Shown: piece after piece, positions 10,137 through 19,488 of the stretch
How the letters are laid out: the number at the start of each line of letters is the position of its first letter
How positions within the stretch are numbered: position 1 is the first letter of the stretch
Assembly (NCBI GenBank): GCA_937960415.1
Contig: CALGPK010000013.1
Location: forward strand, 1 to 55,260
DNA from: an uncultured Bacteroidales bacterium
GTDB lineage: Bacteria; Bacteroidota; Bacteroidia; Bacteroidales; GWA2-32-17
Reading direction: 5' to 3'
Length of the DNA: 55,260 nt
Translations under genes and position numbers: made by a program
The notes under the pieces: generated by a model
The model's database searches: none
What the model saw: only the letters and a program-made list of their open reading frames with translations
What the model was told of the DNA's origin: nothing

Positions 10137-10187
10137 AAACTTTAAGATTTTAATGATACAATAATACAAAAAAAAATTATGTTTTGG

Positions 10188-10793
10188 CTATTGATGAAAA
10201 ATTTTTTTATAAAAAATCAAGATAAGTATAACTCCAGTTGTAATAGAAGCATCGGCAACATTAAAAACAGGTTGAAAGAAAATAAAAGGTTCGCCTCCCC
10301 AAAAAGGTAACCACGACGGAAAGTGTCCTTCAATAATAGGGAAATAAAACATATCAACTACGTTGCCATGTAAAAATGAGCCGTATCCACCTTCGGGGGG
10401 AAATAATTGAGCCAGTTGCCCTTCGCTGCTGCTATAGATGATTCCGTAAAAGAGGCTATCGATAATATTTCCTACGGCACCAGCCCAAATAAAAGAAAGG
10501 GCAACGATGTAAATGATTTTTTCATGTGCCTGAATAATTTTGTAAATATACCATCCAATGACAATTGCAGCTATGATTCGAAGAACTGATAAAATTATTT
10601 TTCCAAATTCTCCATCAGATAATGTAAGTCCAAATGCCATGCCCGGGTTTTCGGTAAAGTGAATATAAAACCAGCTAAAAACTCGATAGCTTTCTCCAAG
10701 CATGAAGTGAGTTTTGACATACCATTTTGATAACTGGTCGATGAATAATATCATTAAGATGATGGCGATACTTAGTATCCAACGTTTACGCAT
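10188..10793 (-). CDS. lspA: Lipoprotein signal peptidase (signal peptidase II)
   Basis: 201 residues with four predicted membrane segments. It cleaves the signal peptide of diacylglyceryl-prolipoproteins in the inner membrane. Family motifs are present: ENPGMAFG in the N-terminal third, GAVGNIIDS near residue 108, and the two catalytic aspartates in VVDMF and FNVADAS. The length is longer than the E. coli enzyme (164) because of an insert between GNIIDS and VVDMF, which I believe is usual for Bacteroidota. The start lies two bases after the stop of the adenylyl cyclase gene, so the two are probably one transcript. Several lipoproteins in the window are likely clients. Confidence 0.95.
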   Translation of the reverse strand: MRKRWILSIAIILMILFIDQLSKWYVKTHFMLGESYRVFSWFYIHFTENPGMAFGLTLSDGEFGKIILSVLRIIAAIVIGWYIYKIIQAHEKIIYIVALSFIWAGAVGNIIDSLFYGIIYSSSEGQLAQLFPPEGGYGSFLHGNVVDMFYFPIIEGHFPSWLPFWGGEPFIFFQPVFNVADASITTGVILILIFYKKIFHQ

Positions 10794-10795
10794 AA

Positions 10796-13700
10796 TCAGA
10801 TTATTTTATCTAGTTCTTCGAGCTGATTGGATTTATTAATACTTCTCATTTTTCTGGCAGTTTCGGTATAATATTGATGGTGTCGTATGAATTCGTATTG
10901 AAGTTTATTCCATTCGTCAACCGAACGAATTTTGCCTCGTTCGTAAAGTTCTCGGAAAAGGTTTTGCGAAACAGGAATGAAATCGCTTCGACCGAGATAA
11001 TCTAAGTCGGCATCGCAGATAATCATTTCTAATTTGTCTTTGGGATTGGGCGGAAATTTGGTTGCAAGTATAAGACGGCAAATAGTATCGATTTGTTGTT
11101 GGGTATATTTGTATTTGGGCAAAATTTCGCGAGCGTGTTTTACGCTTAGTTCTTCGTGGTCGTCGTAGCCTGATATAAATCCATAATCGTGCAATAAGGC
11201 AGCAGTTTTTAACAATAACATTTCTTCGCGACTAACTTTTTCGCCTAAACCAATCATTTCTACGTGTACAATTACGTCGACGGTATGTTTTACATTGTGA
11301 TAATACAAGGATTTTGGGAGTGCTTGTTCGAGTTTGTTTAGTACAAATTCTTCTAAATCTTCGTAAATAAGAAACTGAAGCTTAAGTTTGAAAATTTGGT
11401 TGGGTTCGTTGGGCTTGTTAAGGTCGGCTAGTTCGGGCTTTATAGATTTTACAAAATACATATCAATTTCGCCTTTATATTTAACGGGCAGCTTGCCTCT
11501 ATAATCGCAAACAAAAAAGTCTTTAATTCGGTTGTAGGTGTCGCCAGAAATGTTAATTTCGTTTGCTATTCCGGAAGATTCCATACGAGAGGCAATATTA
11601 ACGGTATCGCCCCAAATGTCGTAGGTAAATTTTTTGCTGCCAACAACACCGGCAACAACGGGTCCGGAATGAATTCCTATTCGGATAGCCCATTGGTATT
11701 TGAATTGATCTTTGTGAGTATGGATAAATTCTTGCATTTTAAGTGCGGCAAGAGTTACATCGATAGGGTTAGTTCGGTTGGGTTTAGGCAAGCCTCCTGC
11801 GCACATATAGGCATCGCCAATGGTTTTTATTTTTTCTAAACCATAGAGGTCGCAAATTTCGTCGAATTTTTTGAAAACAATATTTAATTCATCGATGAGC
11901 ATATCGGGAGACATGTTTTCGGCAATGTGAGTAAAACCTTGAACATCGGAGAAAAGTACCGATACCAGTTTGTATTTTTTCTTACTGGCAGTACCTTTGT
12001 CGCGAAGTTCCAGGGCTGTTTCTTCGGGTAAGATATTTTTGATGAGCTCCTCGGCACGTTCTTTTTGTTCGGCTAATTCGCGGGTTCTTTCGTTTAAAAG
12101 GATTTCGAGTTTATGTTTTTCTTTAGCAAACGATTCAAGGCGCCAGTAGTAAACGGTGATAATAAAAGCAGTTAGAAGAATGAGATAAAACAAGTAGGCA
12201 AACCAGGTTCGATAAATAGGTGGGTGTATATCTATTGTACATACTATTTCTTTTGATAGAGTGCCATAGATGTTTTTGGCTCTAACATGAAAAGTGTACT
12301 TACCTTCGAATAAGTTGGTATATTCTTTAAAGGTAGCAAATGTCCATTCGGACCAACCTTTGTCAAATCCTTCGAGGTAATACTGATATTGAATATGATT
12401 AGTAGCATCGTAATAAGGAGCAATAAATTCGAAAATAATGTTATGGTTTTTATAATCGATATCAATAACGCTTTTGTCGAAGAGTTGGAATGCTACGGTA
12501 TCTTTGCCGGCTATAATTTTGGTAAAGAAAATGTTTAGCCGACAGGTATCTTGTGTTTGTTTTTTGGCGTCGAAACGAATTAGTCCATCGAAAGTGCCAA
12601 ACCATGTTACAGCGTTGATATCCGGATATATGGATTCGATGGTAAAGTCTTTAATTACTCTGAAAGGGTTTTTAACGATTTTGTAATGATTGTTTCCTAA
12701 GTAAAAAGCTACAGCGGTTTCTTTTTCGTAAATACCTTCTTTTCCGCTGCTAAACCAGATGTTTTTGTAAGCATCTTCTTTGAGAGGGTAAATCCATGTA
12801 TTGTTGTACAATAGTGCGGTATCTTTGTAAAAGGTAGATGTTTTGTAATCGAACATGTAAGGTCCTTTTTGAGTACTAATGATAACGCCACGACTTGTAG
12901 TGTAAACATCAATCCATCCGGGGCTTGCCGGAAGCCCATAATTTGAACGGTAGTGTTTGATGAGTGAAATGGAGTCGTTAGAGTAATGATACTTCACATG
13001 GTATACTCCCATGTAATCGGTTCCCAGCCAGATGTTCGAATCTGAATCGATGGCAATAGTACGGATGTGGTCGTAGATGCTACCGTTGAGCAATTTTAAA
13101 ATCGGTTTTTTGTTAACAAATTTAAGCAAGGCTAAACCTCTTGAATGCGAAACTAATATTTTGTTGAATGAAGGATGTAAGACTAAAAAATCTTCGCAAA
13201 CCAGTTCATTATTGATAATATTAACTTTTTCGTTTAAATCGAATAAAAATAATCCTTTGTCGGAACTAACAAGCAACCCGTATGGTGTTGAAAGCAGTTT
13301 ATTGCAATCAACCTTTATTTCAGGAACAGAAACAAATTTATTGCCGTGTATATCTTGTTTTAAGAAGTATTTGTTCTCAAGGTAAAACAATCCCTGGGTG
13401 GTAGCGATATAAATTTTTCCTTTATGTCTGACGATGGACGAAACACCTCCTTTTACATTGTTAACAGGTGAAAAATACGAAAATGCAGACGAGATTTCGA
13501 TGCGGGCAAGACCGTTGTTCATAGCAGCCCAAACATTGTTCCATTTGTCGATAAATAGGTGATTGATATTGTCGTTGGGTAAGAGGTTTTCGGTAGAAAG
13601 ATGAAAGAGTGCTTTTCCCCGCAAATTCATGCCAATAATTCCTCCGCGATATGTTCCGAAAATATATATCGAATCGGATGTAATAACGTGGCATGAATAC

Positions 13701-14440
13701 TGATGCTCGTGAATATAATCTTCTACTTCGTTTTTAAAAGGCTGTATTTCGCCGGTTTTGGTAAGTATGTAAAACGATTTTTCGTTGCGAAATTTTATCA
13801 GGAAATGGTTACGAAACGGGAGTAATATTTCGATAATTTTATTGTTCAGCGATTTAGAGCTAAACCAGAGTATCATGTCGCCACTGGCATACTGATAAAG
13901 TCCGCCGGGTTCTTTAAATACAAAAAGCTTATTGCCAATTTTGTGAAATTCAATTAGATTAGAAGTACTATCGATGATTTTAATATTTTGTCCGTTGTAA
14001 ACAAAAAAATTTGCATAATTGCCCACAAAAAGAACTTCATTTTTGTAAGCAATTATGGATGATATATCGCCAATTTTTTCTTTTAATTTGTCTGCGGCAA
14101 TCAACGAACGAAATTTATACGACGAAAAAGGGTCTTTTTCGATTAATCCGAAATTCTTGTATGTTCCTACATAAATAGTTCCTGATTCGCTGGTTGCAAA
14201 CTTGGGTAAGCCGCTAACGTGAATTAGCTTCCAGTATTTTCCATCGTACTGTAAAATTCCGCTTACATTGCTGATAAAAAACAGTCCGTCTTTGTTTTGA
14301 GCTATGTGAAAATTTTGACTTTCGTAACCGTATGTTTTTGGCGAAAAAACCTGCACCAACGGGAATCCCCATTCTTCGTATTGAGCATGCGAAACAAAAG
14401 TTATTAAAAAAAATACTATAATGAGTAAAAGTCTTAACAA
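10796..14440 (-). CDS. Membrane adenylyl cyclase with sensory beta-propeller and C-terminal HD domain
   Basis: 1,214 residues. An N-terminal signal peptide or anchor (MLRLLLIIVFFLITFVSHA) precedes a large two-component-regulator-type propeller region (to about 650), a Y_Y_Y-like Ig domain (about 655-745, YYLEGFDKGWSEW), a transmembrane helix (about 745-770) and a signalling coiled coil. A class III cyclase domain follows (about 822-985), with metal-binding Asp in FSDVQGFT and IGDAYM. Base-specifying Lys (EKIKTIGD) and Asp (YDIWGD) point to ATP rather than GTP, and the transition-state Asn is in TVNIASR. The C-terminus (about 1045-1190) is an HD-type domain (LLHDYGF, ICDADLDYLGR). Extracytoplasmic sensing probably controls cAMP synthesis; the HD part could be a phosphohydrolase. 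The start is TTG: no ATG lies between the upstream stop and the end of the signal peptide. Confidence 0.9.
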   Translation of the reverse strand: MLRLLLIIVFFLITFVSHAQYEEWGFPLVQVFSPKTYGYESQNFHIAQNKDGLFFISNVSGILQYDGKYWKLIHVSGLPKFATSESGTIYVGTYKNFGLIEKDPFSSYKFRSLIAADKLKEKIGDISSIIAYKNEVLFVGNYANFFVYNGQNIKIIDSTSNLIEFHKIGNKLFVFKEPGGLYQYASGDMILWFSSKSLNNKIIEILLPFRNHFLIKFRNEKSFYILTKTGEIQPFKNEVEDYIHEHQYSCHVITSDSIYIFGTYRGGIIGMNLRGKALFHLSTENLLPNDNINHLFIDKWNNVWAAMNNGLARIEISSAFSYFSPVNNVKGGVSSIVRHKGKIYIATTQGLFYLENKYFLKQDIHGNKFVSVPEIKVDCNKLLSTPYGLLVSSDKGLFLFDLNEKVNIINNELVCEDFLVLHPSFNKILVSHSRGLALLKFVNKKPILKLLNGSIYDHIRTIAIDSDSNIWLGTDYMGVYHVKYHYSNDSISLIKHYRSNYGLPASPGWIDVYTTSRGVIISTQKGPYMFDYKTSTFYKDTALLYNNTWIYPLKEDAYKNIWFSSGKEGIYEKETAVAFYLGNNHYKIVKNPFRVIKDFTIESIYPDINAVTWFGTFDGLIRFDAKKQTQDTCRLNIFFTKIIAGKDTVAFQLFDKSVIDIDYKNHNIIFEFIAPYYDATNHIQYQYYLEGFDKGWSEWTFATFKEYTNLFEGKYTFHVRAKNIYGTLSKEIVCTIDIHPPIYRTWFAYLFYLILLTAFIITVYYWRLESFAKEKHKLEILLNERTRELAEQKERAEELIKNILPEETALELRDKGTASKKKYKLVSVLFSDVQGFTHIAENMSPDMLIDELNIVFKKFDEICDLYGLEKIKTIGDAYMCAGGLPKPNRTNPIDVTLAALKMQEFIHTHKDQFKYQWAIRIGIHSGPVVAGVVGSKKFTYDIWGDTVNIASRMESSGIANEINISGDTYNRIKDFFVCDYRGKLPVKYKGEIDMYFVKSIKPELADLNKPNEPNQIFKLKLQFLIYEDLEEFVLNKLEQALPKSLYYHNVKHTVDVIVHVEMIGLGEKVSREEMLLLKTAALLHDYGFISGYDDHEELSVKHAREILPKYKYTQQQIDTICRLILATKFPPNPKDKLEMIICDADLDYLGRSDFIPVSQNLFRELYERGKIRSVDEWNKLQYEFIRHHQYYTETARKMRSINKSNQLEELDKII

Positions 14441-14458
14441 CTGACCAAAAAAATTTAG

Positions 14459-14474
14459 TAGATTTGCAAAATTA
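14459..14474. promoter_or_regulatory. Two divergent overlapping -7 boxes (TAnnTTTGC)
   Basis: On the plus strand TAGATTTGC (14459-14467) fits the Bacteroidota -7 box and points at the universal stress gene. On the minus strand TAATTTTGC (14474-14466) fits the same box and points at the cyclase gene. They share the central GC pair. Neither has a clear TTG element at the usual distance, so this rests on the -7 match and position only. Confidence 0.45.
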
Positions 14475-14516
14475 TGACAAAGTTAATGGTTATTTGTAAT
14501 AGTTAGTTCGAGATGT

Positions 14517-15347
14517 ATGGAAAAAAATAAAAAAACGTTATTAGTCCCTTGCGATTTTACAGAAGTAGCGGCTAATGCAATTCTACATGCTTCCATTTTG
14601 TCTTTACGTTTGGCTGCAAAAATGGTATTGTTTCATGTGGTAAAAAAAGAAAAAGAAATTGTTGATACCATTGAGAAGCTCAAAGATTTCTATGTTTCAG
14701 TACTTCCGAATAGTGAAATGGAAGTAGATTATTTGGCAAAAGAAGGCAACATATACGATAGCATAAAGCAGACGGCCGAAGAGTTATCGGCTACTTTTGT
14801 GGTGATGGGGACTCATGGCATTACCGGCATGCAGAAACTAATAGGCAGCAAAGCGTTAAAGGTGATTGCCAATTCGCAAGTGCCTTTTATTGTTGTGCAA
14901 GAAAAGCCTCAAAAAGAACAATATTTTTCGAAAATGCTAGTGCCGGTTGATTTTACAGTAGAGAACAAAGAAAAATTGCGATGGGCTCATTATTTCTCGG
15001 TATATTTTCGTTCGACCATGGTGCTTTATGTAACCAATGTTACCGACGAAGTGTTGTTAAGAAGAGTAAAAGCAAATTTGCTATTTGCTAAAAAATATTT
15101 AGAAGAAAGAGAAATTGATTATGAAATACACATTGCACCCGCAAATCAAAAGTTTAACGATGCTATTATCGAGTTTTGCCATGCTATTCAGGCTCAGGGT
15201 ATTTTGATAATGACGACAAGAGATCCGCAACTAACTGACTTTATTTTTGGTGCCGAAGAACAAAACATAATTGCTAATGCTAAAGTTCCGGTGATTTGTG
15301 TCAATCCGCGTATCGATGTTAAGCGTTTTCAGGGTTTTCATGGCTGA
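14517..15347 (+). CDS. Tandem-domain universal stress protein (UspA family)
   Basis: 276 residues with two Usp domains. The first (about 5-145) opens with TLLVPCDFTEVAANA and carries a nucleotide-binding signature GTHGITG followed by a GSKA segment, so it may bind ATP. The second (about 150-265) begins KMLVPVDFTVENK, but its loop is degenerate (TTRDPQLTDFIFGAEE) and may not bind nucleotide. Such proteins are cytoplasmic and accumulate under stress; no reaction can be assigned. The gene is divergent from the cyclase, and its 3' end overlaps the 3' end of recN by 29 bases on the opposite strand. Confidence 0.9.
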   Translation: MEKNKKTLLVPCDFTEVAANAILHASILSLRLAAKMVLFHVVKKEKEIVDTIEKLKDFYVSVLPNSEMEVDYLAKEGNIYDSIKQTAEELSATFVVMGTHGITGMQKLIGSKALKVIANSQVPFIVVQEKPQKEQYFSKMLVPVDFTVENKEKLRWAHYFSVYFRSTMVLYVTNVTDEVLLRRVKANLLFAKKYLEEREIDYEIHIAPANQKFNDAIIEFCHAIQAQGILIMTTRDPQLTDFIFGAEEQNIIANAKVPVICVNPRIDVKRFQGFHG

Positions 15348-17007
15348 TGTGCGATATGCTTAATAGATGTTGAGCTTGTTCTAAAGCCGATGGTGTAATT
15401 TTATCGGCACTTAGAAGTTTTGCAATTTCCTGAATCCGTCGATTTTCTTTAATGTAAGATATTTGAATGTTTGTGCCTTTAGGAGCAATTATTTTTTCGA
15501 CGAAGAGATGATAATCACCACATGCAGCTATTTGTGGGAGATGTGTTATGGCTATGACTTGTTTATGTAGAGCCATGTTTTTCATAAGATTTCCAGCTTT
15601 GAATGCAATTTCGCCACTAATTCCGTTATCGGCTTCATCGAGGATGATAGTATGTGGTGTGTCTTCGTTGGCATTGAGGTTTTTGAGGATGAGCAAGAGC
15701 CGCGAGAGTTCACCGCCTGAGGCTATTTTGTCTATGGGTTGTGGCGCTACTTTGGGGTTTGCCGAGAAAAGAAACTGTACATGAGTAATTCCTGTTTCAA
15801 TGGGTTCATTAAGTTTGTTGAGCATTATGGATAGTGTAGCATGTGGCATTCCCAGCGATTTTAATTGTTCTTCGATAGGTGTTTTTATAGTCGCAACAGC
15901 TTTAGCTCGTTTGGTATGCAATTGTTCAGAAAGCAATACAACTTTGTGTTGCAATTGTTCTGTTTGTTTTTTTAACTCTTCTATTTCGTCGTCTAAACGA
16001 CTGACGAGGGAAATTTTTTTGTTTATTTCTGCTTTAAGTTGAATAAGTTCTGAGTACGATGGTATTTTATACTTGTGCATGAGCTTGTAAACATAATCGA
16101 TATACCTTTGAAGTTCAATCAATTTTGCCGGGTTGGCTTCTATTTTGTCAATGGTGTGTATGATTTCGTAATCGAGGTCTTTTAATTCGCTTAAAATACT
16201 TTCTGTTCGTTCAAACCAGTTGTGGGCTTTTGAAAACTTGGTCGAAACCGATTGAAGATTTTTTGATAAGTTTTTTAGTCGGTCTATCAGCGAAAGCTCG
16301 TCTTGTGAAATATTGTTATGTATTTCGTGTAGAGTTTCGAGAATTTCTTCGGAATGTTGTAGCGATTGACATTCTGCTTCCATTTCGGCAAATTCTTCGG
16401 CAGAATGTATCAGCAGTTCAAACTCTTTTTGTTGATAATGCCAGTAATCGGTTTTTTGCTGTTCTTCCTTTTGTTTGGCTAAAAGGAGGTTGAGCTGTTG
16501 TTTGGTTTCTTTGTATTTTTTGAAGGTTTCTTTGTATTGATTAACCTCTGCTTGTGTTTTAGCAAATGCATCGATAATTTGAAGCTGAAATATTTGCTGT
16601 TTTAGTAAAACGTTTTGATGTTGGCTGTGTATATCTAATAGCAACGAGGCAATATCTTTTAAGGTTGAAATATTTACAGGTGTGTCGTTAATGAATTGTC
16701 GTGTAGTGCCTGAAGGCAATATTTCTCGTCGTAAAATCAATTCATGTTGCTTATCAATTTCATGCTCATTGAGAAATTCGTTTATAGTAGTAGAATTCAG
16801 ATTAAAATTAGCTTCAATAATGGCTTTTTGGCTTTTGTCTTTTAATATTGTTTCGTCGGTTTTTTGTCCGCAAAGAATAAGCAGGGCATTAACCAAAATA
16901 GACTTCCCGGCACCGGTTTCGCCGGTAATTACGGTAAATTTATTGTAAAATGTAAGATATTGTTCGTCAATAATAGCAAAATTTTTTAAATATAACGCTC
17001 TTAGCAT
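15319..17007 (-). CDS. recN: DNA repair protein RecN
   Basis: 562-residue SMC-like ATPase of double-strand break repair. The Walker A is GETGAGKSIL near residue 30, a long coiled-coil middle spans about 155-370, the ABC signature is IASGGELSRLLL and Walker B is TIILDEADNGISG near 455. Length matches the family (about 550). It is the last gene of the run that begins at 24223 and starts two bases after the DUF4835 gene stop. Its 3' end overlaps the convergent stress-protein gene by 29 bases. Confidence 0.96.
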   Translation of the reverse strand: MLRALYLKNFAIIDEQYLTFYNKFTVITGETGAGKSILVNALLILCGQKTDETILKDKSQKAIIEANFNLNSTTINEFLNEHEIDKQHELILRREILPSGTTRQFINDTPVNISTLKDIASLLLDIHSQHQNVLLKQQIFQLQIIDAFAKTQAEVNQYKETFKKYKETKQQLNLLLAKQKEEQQKTDYWHYQQKEFELLIHSAEEFAEMEAECQSLQHSEEILETLHEIHNNISQDELSLIDRLKNLSKNLQSVSTKFSKAHNWFERTESILSELKDLDYEIIHTIDKIEANPAKLIELQRYIDYVYKLMHKYKIPSYSELIQLKAEINKKISLVSRLDDEIEELKKQTEQLQHKVVLLSEQLHTKRAKAVATIKTPIEEQLKSLGMPHATLSIMLNKLNEPIETGITHVQFLFSANPKVAPQPIDKIASGGELSRLLLILKNLNANEDTPHTIILDEADNGISGEIAFKAGNLMKNMALHKQVIAITHLPQIAACGDYHLFVEKIIAPKGTNIQISYIKENRRIQEIAKLLSADKITPSALEQAQHLLSISHISHENPENA

Positions 17008-17009
17008 AA

Positions 17010-17924
17010 TTATTGCTTGTTTTCGGTAAGTAAGCGTTGATATTTATTAGAGTTGGTGGGGTCTATTTCTTTTAAAATAGCAACTACTCTCGATTTTTCG
17101 TCGGGAAATGATTCGGAAAATAATTGCACGAATTCATCCGATTTAGCATCGAATATCATTTGAAGCAACATCATGAATGGACTGGGTTTTTCTCTATAAA
17201 TTTTTTGAAGCAAAAGCAGTGCATCGGCTATTTCGGCTCTACCGTCGGCTTGTTTGCTGTGCATAATATCAAGTCCTAGGCGATGATAACGGTACAAAAA
17301 TTCGCGGATGGGGGCATACTTAGAGTTTAAGGCGTTTTCTACAAGCCAGTATCGATTTTTTTGGTTTTCGAACGATTTCCAGCCTTTTTCCTGGGCGTTT
17401 TGAGCATTTTGTACTATTTTTTCGGCTTTTTGAAAATAAGGTGTGCCGCCGTAAAGCGAAAAAGTGTCATAATCGAAGCCTAAGATTATATAAACATAAT
17501 ATGCAAGCAAGGATGTAAGGTTCGATGTAAATGTATTTTCGTTAAAGTCCATCGATTGAAACTCGACATAATTAAATTGTACGTCGTTGTCTTTCAGATT
17601 AATAACAACAGAGTTGTAATTGGTGTTGTAAACAGGTCTGATTGCTTGTATTTGCATGGTTCCTTTGTATTGGTCGGCAGATATTTGTTCGGTAATGTTT
17701 ATTAAGATGGAGCATTCGATGCGTTCGTCGTATGAATAAACGTGGTCGGTCCATTTACGGTTGTTGACAAATTCGTAAATGTCTTTTTGCATCGATTCGA
17801 AAATATGTTTATTGCTGGTTTGTATTTGTTGTGCAAACACCTGAACACGACAGTTTAGTTCTTGAAGGTATGCTTTGGTAAAGCCTGTAAATATGAGTAT
17901 AACAATGAGTAGCAGCCTTTTCAT
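17010..17924 (-). CDS. DUF4835-family exported protein (PorD-like)
   Basis: 304 residues with a signal peptide (about 1-20) and the family-typical start of the mature chain (QELNCRVQVFAQQIQ). Conserved features such as NRKWTDHVYSYDERIECSI and FDYDTFSLYGGTPYFQKA fit DUF4835. As I recall, some databases list this family as T9SS protein PorD, so a role in secretion is possible but not shown here. Its ATG overlaps the coaBC stop (ATGA), and recN follows after two bases. This coaBC-DUF4835-recN order is common in Bacteroidota. Confidence 0.85.
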   Translation of the reverse strand: MKRLLLIVILIFTGFTKAYLQELNCRVQVFAQQIQTSNKHIFESMQKDIYEFVNNRKWTDHVYSYDERIECSILINITEQISADQYKGTMQIQAIRPVYNTNYNSVVINLKDNDVQFNYVEFQSMDFNENTFTSNLTSLLAYYVYIILGFDYDTFSLYGGTPYFQKAEKIVQNAQNAQEKGWKSFENQKNRYWLVENALNSKYAPIREFLYRYHRLGLDIMHSKQADGRAEIADALLLLQKIYREKPSPFMMLLQMIFDAKSDEFVQLFSESFPDEKSRVVAILKEIDPTNSNKYQRLLTENKQ

Positions 17925-19123
17925 GAAGTATATTTTTTTATGATATTAACTATTTCTTCGGCCAAAAGTTCTTTGTTTTTAAACGATAAATGTTCGATAT
18001 TATTTTGTTTGTCGATTACTGTAAACGCATTCTTATCGCTGCCAATAGGGTTATGTTCATTGGTAATTTTGTTTATTAGAATTATATCTAAATTCTTTTT
18101 TTTGAGCTTTTCTCTGGCCGATTTTTCTTCGTCATGTGTTTCAAGAGCAAATCCAACAAAAAATTGATTTTTTTTCTTTTCTTTTCCGAGTGTTTGAGCT
18201 ATATCAATGGTAGGTTCGAGTTCTAAAGTAAGTGTTTTATTTGTTTTTTTGATTTTTAGTAGTTCTGTATTCTTAACTTTGTAGTCGGCAACGGCAGCAG
18301 CAAAAATGGCTATATCTGTGTTTTTTATGTATTTTTGGCACGTTTGCAGCATTTCGTCGGCAGTTTGTACTTTTTCGATATGTATGTTGGTATGTGATGG
18401 GTAGTATTTTATAGGTCCGGCAACTAATGTAACATGGGCACCACGTTTTGCAAAGACTTCGGCGATGGCCGAACCCATTTTACCCGATGATGCATTGCTG
18501 ATAAATCTAACAGGGTCGATGTATTCGCATGTAGGACCTGCGGTAATAAGTATATTTTTATGTTTAAATTCTTCTTGTAATTCAAAAAACTCTATAACTT
18601 TTTTGACAATGTTTTCGGGTTCTTCCATTCTGCCTTTGCCTATGAGTCCGCTGGCAAGCTCGCCCGAAGGAGGGGCGATAAAGCTTACACCACGCTGCAT
18701 TAGGATTTCGATATTTTTTTGGGTGGCAATGTGCAAAAACATGTCTGTATCCATAGCAGGAGCTACCATAACCGGACAACGTACCGACAAATAGGTAGTA
18801 AGCAGAAGGTTGTCGGCAATGCCATTTGCCATTTTAGCAATGGTGTTAGCGGTGGCAGGAGCTATTAACATCAGGTCGCCCCAAATGCCCAGTTCTATGT
18901 GACTGTTCCATGCTCCGTCGTCGTGATGGAAAAAATCGCATAGCACAGTGTTTCTCGACAGAGTAGCTAAAGTAACTGGTGTGATGAACTCTTTTGCAAA
19001 AGGGGTAACAATAATTTTTACTTGTGCACCTTCTTTTATTAAAAGCCGTGTTAAATACGCCGCTTTATATGCAGCAATGCTACCTGTGATGCCTAAAATA
19101 ATATGTTTGTCTTTAAGTTTCAA
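17921..19123 (-). CDS. coaBC: Bifunctional phosphopantothenoylcysteine decarboxylase/phosphopantothenate-cysteine ligase
   Basis: 400 residues, cytoplasmic; two steps of coenzyme A synthesis. The N-terminal flavoprotein half has [11 protein letters not shown], the active-site His region NSHIELG and APAMDTDM. The flap reads [12 protein letters not shown], where E. coli has its catalytic Cys; here that place is Ser, which may be usual in this phylum. The C-terminal ligase half begins [18 protein letters not shown] and has AAAVADYKV. Start is TTG at 19123: an in-frame stop lies three codons upstream and no ATG is available, and only two bases separate it from the omega-subunit gene stop. Confidence 0.94.
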   Translation of the reverse strand: MKLKDKHIILGITGSIAAYKAAYLTRLLIKEGAQVKIIVTPFAKEFITPVTLATLSRNTVLCDFFHHDDGAWNSHIELGIWGDLMLIAPATANTIAKMANGIADNLLLTTYLSVRCPVMVAPAMDTDMFLHIATQKNIEILMQRGVSFIAPPSGELASGLIGKGRMEEPENIVKKVIEFFELQEEFKHKNILITAGPTCEYIDPVRFISNASSGKMGSAIAEVFAKRGAHVTLVAGPIKYYPSHTNIHIEKVQTADEMLQTCQKYIKNTDIAIFAAAVADYKVKNTELLKIKKTNKTLTLELEPTIDIAQTLGKEKKKNQFFVGFALETHDEEKSAREKLKKKNLDIILINKITNEHNPIGSDKNAFTVIDKQNNIEHLSFKNKELLAEEIVNIIKKYTS

Positions 19124-19125
19124 CT

Positions 19126-19482
19126 TTATTCAGTGTTGGTGTCGATAGTACCATGAATTTTTTCGGTTTGTTCGGGAATCCTATAATAAAGTTTGTTTTC
19201 TATAAATTCTTGTAGGGCAATGGAGGTTGGTTTGGGCAAACGCTCGTACATTCTTGAAATTTCAATTTGTTCGCGGTTTTCGAATATTTCTTCTAAACTT
19301 TCGTTGTAAGAACTAAATTCCTCGAGCTTCTTATAAAGTTCCTCTTTTAGTTCAACAGAAATTTGGTTTGCTCTTTTAGCAACAATCATAATGGTTTGGT
19401 AAATATTACCCGACATTGCTTCGAGTTTGTCAACATCGCGGGTAATAGTTGTAGTAGCTGCATTGGTTTTTTTTAGGTCCAT
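19126..19482 (-). CDS. rpoZ: RNA polymerase omega subunit, Bacteroidota type
   Basis: 118 residues without signal peptide. The segment GNIYQTIMIVAKRANQIS matches the helical core of omega (the usual NRFELVLLAAKRAR region of other phyla), and the gene sits between bamD and coaBC as in many Bacteroidota. It would bind the beta-prime C-terminus and help assemble RNA polymerase. Spacing is tight: 6 bases after bamD and 2 before coaBC. The C-terminal half (about 60-118) has no clear match to the E. coli subunit. Confidence 0.85.
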   Translation of the reverse strand: MDLKKTNAATTTITRDVDKLEAMSGNIYQTIMIVAKRANQISVELKEELYKKLEEFSSYNESLEEIFENREQIEISRMYERLPKPTSIALQEFIENKLYYRIPEQTEKIHGTIDTNTE

Positions 19483-19488
19483 ATATAT

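Noticed and set aside
18640-18690. CoaBC inactivated by loss of the catalytic Cys
   Set aside because: The flap has Ser where E. coli has Cys, but all other motifs are intact and the change may be normal for the phylum, so I do not call it broken.
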